From an uncultured Clostridia bacterium (GTDB lineage: Bacteria > Bacillota > Clostridia > Oscillospirales > Acutalibacteraceae): a stretch of DNA of 7,901 bases. Within the stretch, counting starts at the first letter, position 1. Every line of letters starts with the position of its first letter. Position numbers and translations under genes: made by a program. The notes beneath the pieces were generated by a model that was not told where the DNA came from, did not search any database, and worked only from the letters and a program-made list of their open reading frames with translations. Positions 5,417 to 7,901 of this stretch are shown in pieces. The stretch spans positions 1 through 7,901 of the forward strand of contig CAMGDK010000066.1 of assembly GCA_946042285.1 (NCBI GenBank), written 5' to 3'.

Positions 5417-5611
5417 ATGAAAACAATCTTTTCAAACATAATCGTAGTTTTAATAGTTGTTGCAATAATATTATTTATTGTAATTCATCTTGTGAAGGAA
5501 AAAAAGAAAGGGGCAACCTGTATAGGCTGCCCTTATGCAAAGGAATGCGGTGGTCATTGCTGTAACGCACACGAATTTCAACAAAAAAACGCTCATAATT
5601 TCCGTGCATAG
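5417..5611 (+). CDS. FeoB-associated Cys-rich membrane protein
   Basis: This 64-residue protein has one N-terminal membrane helix (about 6-26), a short basic stretch (KEKKK, 28-32) and a Cys-rich tail with C35, C38, C44, C48 and C49 (CIGCPYAKECGGHCC). That plan is the FeoB-associated Cys-rich membrane protein family, often found directly after feoB in Bacillota. The positive charges after the helix suggest that the Cys-rich tail is in the cytoplasm. There it may bind iron or interact with FeoB, but its biochemical role is not established. The start is ATG 5417, five bases after AAGGAG, and the stop TAG overlaps the front of the terminator. The 12-base gap to feoB points to co-transcription. 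Confidence 0.88.
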   Translation: MKTIFSNIIVVLIVVAIILFIVIHLVKEKKKGATCIGCPYAKECGGHCCNAHEFQQKNAHNFRA

Positions 5612-5612
5612 C

Positions 5613-5646
5613 AAAAGGCTCAGGGAGCAAATCCCTGAGCCTTTTT
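5613..5646. terminator. Strong two-way terminator of the feo operon
   Basis: A perfect 14-pair stem, AAAAGGCTCAGGGA (5613-5626) with TCCCTGAGCCTTTT (5632-5645), has a five-base loop. It is followed by T residues on the plus strand; on the minus strand the stem itself ends in TTTT. It ends the feo operon and probably also the convergent ABC transporter operon. Close copies of its core occur at 781-814 and 7783-7813. Confidence 0.9.
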
Positions 5647-5669
5647 TGTGATTGAAAATCTTCAATTTA

Positions 5670-6110
5670 TTATTTAGCATCGTTTTTAACAGATGCAAGC
5701 TCCATAATTTTACGCATATTGCTTTCAAATGTTTCTGCCGGAACAAGTGCGATTCCGTCATCATCACTTAAAACGATCAATCTTTTACCTGCAACGAGGT
5801 CGAATTTGTCCCTTGCAGTTTTTGGAATAACTATTTGACCTCTGTCGTTGACAGTAACCGAACCCCAAATATTTTTGCCTTTTGGGGCAGGCGGTATCGA
5901 GCCTATGCCGTCCGCGGTTGATGATTGTATTAAGCTATCAACGGTAACGCCGTATATGTTAGCAAGCATGCTGCATTTTTCTATATCGGGAATTGTAGCT
6001 CCTGCTTCCCATTTTGCATAAGCCTGACGGGATATATTTATTTTCTCTGCAATAGCCTCCTGTGAAAATCCGTTAAGATTACGAAGCATTATCAAATTAT
6101 CCTTCAACAT
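5670..6110 (-). CDS. XRE-AbrB two-domain transcriptional regulator
   Basis: This 146-residue protein joins two DNA-binding folds. Residues 4-62 are an XRE (Cro/C1) helix-turn-helix with FSQEAIAEKINISRQAYAKW. Residues 83-127 are a SpoVT-AbrB swapped-hairpin domain with the family mark RGQIVIPKTARDKF. A linker rich in Gly, Pro and Ser separates them, and a short helix ends the protein. Either fold alone binds DNA as a dimer. Start ATG 6110 has AAAGGAC nine bases upstream, which overlaps the stop of the permease gene. It is the last gene of a three-gene operon with an ABC ATPase and permease, 13 bases behind the latter. It most likely controls this operon or a wider set of genes, but the sequence gives no ligand or target. 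Confidence 0.88.
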   Translation of the reverse strand: MLKDNLIMLRNLNGFSQEAIAEKINISRQAYAKWEAGATIPDIEKCSMLANIYGVTVDSLIQSSTADGIGSIPPAPKGKNIWGSVTVNDRGQIVIPKTARDKFDLVAGKRLIVLSDDDGIALVPAETFESNMRKIMELASVKNDAK

Positions 6111-6123
6111 AGTAATCTGTCCT

Positions 6124-6777
6124 TTATAAATCTATTTTTTCAAATCTCTTGCAGGATATATTATAAGCTATAACGCTTAAAAGTGCAAACAAAGCAATAC
6201 CTGCAAGCAGTAATAATATTTGCTTGGTTAAATGCTCTGTTCCAAATGCGTTCAACCAGCTTAGCTTTGGAAAGTGATGCAATGCTTCACCTATTCCCAT
6301 AGTAACAAATGCTAAAACAATATAGGTTAAAAATGGCGGACCATACTTGTAGGCAGTTTTGAAAAATCCTCCAACAAACACTATGTTAAATAATCCAAAC
6401 ATAAAGAATGCCAACCCAAGTGCAAAGCAATTTGCATTCATTAGTGCATTGTCAACATAAATAGAAACATTCGATAACAATGTCATTCTCAGTGCTGTGA
6501 CAATTCCCATAAGCAGCAGACTGCATATTTCAATAAAGCAGACAAACAGTAGTTTTCCTTTAACTACATCTTTTTTAGCAATGGGCAGCAGAGCGGAAAA
6601 CAAAATATCGTTTGTTTCTCTTGCGTTTTGAAAGCTTTGAAATATACCGAGTGTAACGAAGAAAACACCGCAAAGAATAGGATAGCCCGGAATAAAAAAC
6701 ATAAGTCCAAAGGCAATAAAGAAAAACGATAAGCAAGATGCACTCAGCTTTAGCTCCTTTATCATAATATTAAGCAT
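6124..6777 (-). CDS. ABC-2 type transporter permease, 217 residues
   Basis: The protein is strongly hydrophobic, with about six membrane helices: near 13-30, 32-48, 75-95, 113-135, 145-165 and 188-208. A cytoplasmic loop after helix 2 reads ARETNDILFSALLPIAKKDV, which resembles the coupling segment of the ABC2_membrane_5 type of permease. Its partner is the ATPase encoded just upstream, and it probably exports a small hydrophobic compound or peptide. The substrate is unknown. I take ATG 6777 as the start, because AGAGG lies eight bases before it. This gives an eight-base overlap with the end of the ATPase gene, a sign of coupled translation. An in-frame GTG at 6786 and ATG at 6765 are weaker choices. 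Confidence 0.82.
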   Translation of the reverse strand: MLNIMIKELKLSASCLSFFFIAFGLMFFIPGYPILCGVFFVTLGIFQSFQNARETNDILFSALLPIAKKDVVKGKLLFVCFIEICSLLLMGIVTALRMTLLSNVSIYVDNALMNANCFALGLAFFMFGLFNIVFVGGFFKTAYKYGPPFLTYIVLAFVTMGIGEALHHFPKLSWLNAFGTEHLTKQILLLLAGIALFALLSVIAYNISCKRFEKIDL

Positions 6778-7492
6778 TATTAACACCTCTTTCCATACGG
6801 AGTATCACTTCTTCAAGGCTTTCTCCGTTTTTCGCATATTCAGTCATGAAATCCTCTTTTTGAACAGAAGCAACAATTCTTCCGTTTGATATATATATAA
6901 TATTGTCGGCACATTTTTCTATATCCGAAATAATGTGCGTTGAAAAGAATATTGCAACGCCGTTTTGCTTCAGCTTTGTAAAAACATCAAGAAGCTCATC
7001 TCTTGAAAATGGATCCAAGCCGCTTGTAGGCTCATCAAGAATTATGATTTTAGCATTATGCGAAAGTGCAATCAGCAGATTACATTTTACCTTCATACCC
7101 TCGGATAGCTGATTTGCGGTTTTATTCTCATCTATTTTGAATAAATCAAGATATTTGCGATAAGCGTTATCATCCCAAGTGTCATAAAATTTGCTGACTA
7201 TTTTAATAATATCCTTTATCTTTTTTCGGGGATACCAATTAACCGAGCCGGTAGAATAGCCGATATTCTTTTTAATCTCGCTTTCGTTTTCGTATAACGA
7301 TTTGCCAAAGTAAGTAATTTCACCACTATCGGGATGAATGAGATTCAGCATTGATTTTATAGTGGTTGTTTTTCCTGCACCGTTTCTTCCGATAAAGCCT
7401 GTAATCCTTCTTTCTTCAATATTGAAAGATATATTGCTCAGCTTAAATGCCGGATATGTTTTGTTTAGATTTTCAATTTTTACAACACTCAT
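6770..7492 (-). CDS. ABC transporter ATP-binding protein
   Basis: This 240-residue ATPase powers the ABC-2 permease encoded next to it. It shows Walker A GRNGAGKT (35-42), signature LSEGM where LSGGQ is usual, Walker B IIILDEP followed by TSGLDP, and the switch His in FFSTHIIS. The Q-loop stretch reads GYSTGSVNWYPRKK, and I see no Gln at the expected place. A shifted signature and an altered Q-loop are common in BcrA, YtrB and YhcG-like exporters of Bacillota, to which I would assign it. Start ATG 7492 has GGGAG six bases upstream. It is the first gene of the operon and overlaps the permease by eight bases. Antimicrobial peptide export or envelope stress is a common role in this family but is not shown here. 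Confidence 0.9.
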   Translation of the reverse strand: MSVVKIENLNKTYPAFKLSNISFNIEERRITGFIGRNGAGKTTTIKSMLNLIHPDSGEITYFGKSLYENESEIKKNIGYSTGSVNWYPRKKIKDIIKIVSKFYDTWDDNAYRKYLDLFKIDENKTANQLSEGMKVKCNLLIALSHNAKIIILDEPTSGLDPFSRDELLDVFTKLKQNGVAIFFSTHIISDIEKCADNIIYISNGRIVASVQKEDFMTEYAKNGESLEEVILRMERGVNNA

Positions 7493-7524
7493 ATTTTGCT
7501 CCCGAATATTTGATTTGTATGAAT

Positions 7525-7553
7525 ATTGTAAACTAAACTTAACACTATTTCAA
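7525..7553 (-). promoter_or_regulatory. Promoter of the ABC transporter operon
   Basis: On the minus strand, -35 TTGAAA (7553-7548), a 17-base spacer and -10 TACAAT (7530-7525) lie about 33 bases before the ATPase start codon. Both hexamers are one base or two from consensus. No other promoter is apparent for the permease or regulator genes. Confidence 0.6.
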
Positions 7554-7565
7554 CCAACCGCAAAT

Positions 7566-7593
7566 AACATAATTGGATAATTCTTGTTATGTT
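7566..7593. repeat. Inverted repeat upstream of the ABC operon promoter
   Basis: Arms AACATAA (7566-7572) and TTATGTT (7587-7593) are separated by 14 bases, with a smaller AATT-N4-AATT dyad within the span. It begins 13 bases upstream of the -35, a fitting place for the XRE-AbrB regulator or an activator. The region is AT-rich, so chance is possible. Confidence 0.35.
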
Positions 7594-7670
7594 TAGTTGC
7601 ATAAATAAAAATTGCATAGAACCATCTCTCACCCGCTCGCTCGGCTGAGGGTGATGTTTTCGTTTTAGTG

Positions 7671-7740
7671 ATAAATAATATATAAGTCTTGAAAAGATAA
7701 ATCAATTTCTCCGCGGTAAAGCAAGGGAGTTATTATTTAT
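7671..7740. repeat. 10-bp perfect inverted repeat with a 50-base loop
   Basis: ATAAATAATA (7671-7680) is the exact reverse complement of TATTATTTAT (7731-7740). The right arm lies between a GGGAG (7725-7729) and an ATG (7739-7741), so pairing in RNA would cover that start. The arms are pure A and T, which raises the odds of chance. Confidence 0.35.
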
Positions 7741-7782
7741 GTCAACACCGCAAAAATCGTATTGATACATTTCCGAGCACAG

Positions 7783-7813
7783 CAAAAGGCTCAAGGACAA
7801 AATCCCTGAGCCT
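7783..7813. terminator. Terminator-like hairpin, copy of the feo terminator core
   Basis: AGGCTCAAGGA pairs with TCCCTGAGCCT across a CAAAA loop, with one mismatch. There is no T run on the plus strand; on the minus strand TTTT follows. It could therefore end a minus-strand gene that begins beyond the right edge. The flanking AGCAAAAGGCTCA also matches the feo terminator at 5610-5622. Confidence 0.5.
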
Positions 7814-7901
7814 GAATCTTTGCGTTTCAGCAATAAAACCGCTCTACAAATTGGAAGTTATCATTCACATATTAATTCAACTATGACTATTTCAGGTCTG
7901 T

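Larger units (their letters stand above)
7493..7901. other. Gene-poor right end: promoter, inverted repeats, relic-like ORF
   Basis: No convincing gene lies in these 409 bases. The stretch holds the ABC operon promoter (7525-7553), a dyad upstream of it (7566-7593), a direct repeat TTGCATA (7597-7603 and 7612-7618), and a GC-rich patch with TCACCC and GGGTGA arms (7629-7654). It also holds a perfect 10-bp inverted repeat (7671-7680 and 7731-7740) and a terminator-like hairpin (7783-7813). A start signal, GGGAG then ATG at 7739, opens only eight codons before TGA. The same frame then stays open to the window edge, so this may be a broken or out-of-frame gene start. Confidence 0.5.

Noticed and set aside
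5652..5667. Small hairpin ATTGAA-AATC-TTCAAT
   Set aside because: The stem is weak and no T run follows; the adjacent 14-pair terminator explains termination.
1..7901. CRISPR array, tRNA, rRNA, riboswitch, intact insertion sequence or phage genes
   Set aside because: I found no regularly spaced repeats, cloverleaf, known riboswitch core, transposase or integrase motif on either strand.

Overview
The window reads as the chromosome of a strict anaerobe of the Bacillota, most likely a gut-type member of the Clostridia (Oscillospiraceae or Lachnospiraceae-like). The basis is low G+C with AT-rich spacers, strong AGGAGG ribosome binding sites, TTGACA/TATAAT promoters, and a gene set typical of that group: rubrerythrin, high-molecular-weight-rubredoxin-type flavin reductase, a DtxR-type regulator with feoA, feoB and a FeoB-associated Cys-rich protein, and a DUF6323 protein. 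No phage, CRISPR array, tRNA, rRNA or intact insertion sequence is visible.

Layout. (1) 1-421 (-): the N-terminal part of a DUF6323 family protein, running off the left edge and divergent from (2) 587-763 (+), a small BFD-like [2Fe-2S] protein. The two promoters face apart and each carries a TTGATT...AATCAA dyad starting at its -35. (3) 829-2007 (-): a 392-codon open frame joining flavin reductase, rubredoxin, rubrerythrin and a second rubredoxin, with a perfect ribosome binding site and ATG buried at the join. A two-way terminator separates it from gene 2. (4) 2161-2451 (-): a decayed C-terminal remnant of a LacZ-type beta-galactosidase. (5) 2551-2913 (-): a short DtxR family regulator with iron-type ligands, divergent from (6) feoA (3111-3323), feoB (3410-5404) and a FeoB-associated Cys-rich membrane protein (5417-5611), all (+). 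Four TTAGC-N4-GCTAA operators lie in front of feoA and feoB, and a hairpin terminator sits between these two genes. (7) 7492-5670 (-): an operon of ABC ATPase, ABC-2 type permease and an XRE-AbrB two-domain regulator. (8) 7493-7901: a gene-poor end with the operon promoter, several inverted repeats and a third copy of a terminator-like hairpin.

How it works together. The central block is a ferrous iron uptake system: FeoB is the channel, FeoA its small partner, the Cys-rich protein an accessory, and the divergent DtxR protein the likely iron-sensing repressor. To its left lie iron-sulfur and diiron proteins for peroxide and oxygen defence, so the left two thirds form an iron and redox neighbourhood. 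The right third is an unrelated exporter operon. Nothing here is a clearly new system. The points most worth a second look are the four-domain redox fusion with its internal start, the duplicated promoter-operator modules before feoA, and the paired dyads in the DUF6323/BFD spacer.
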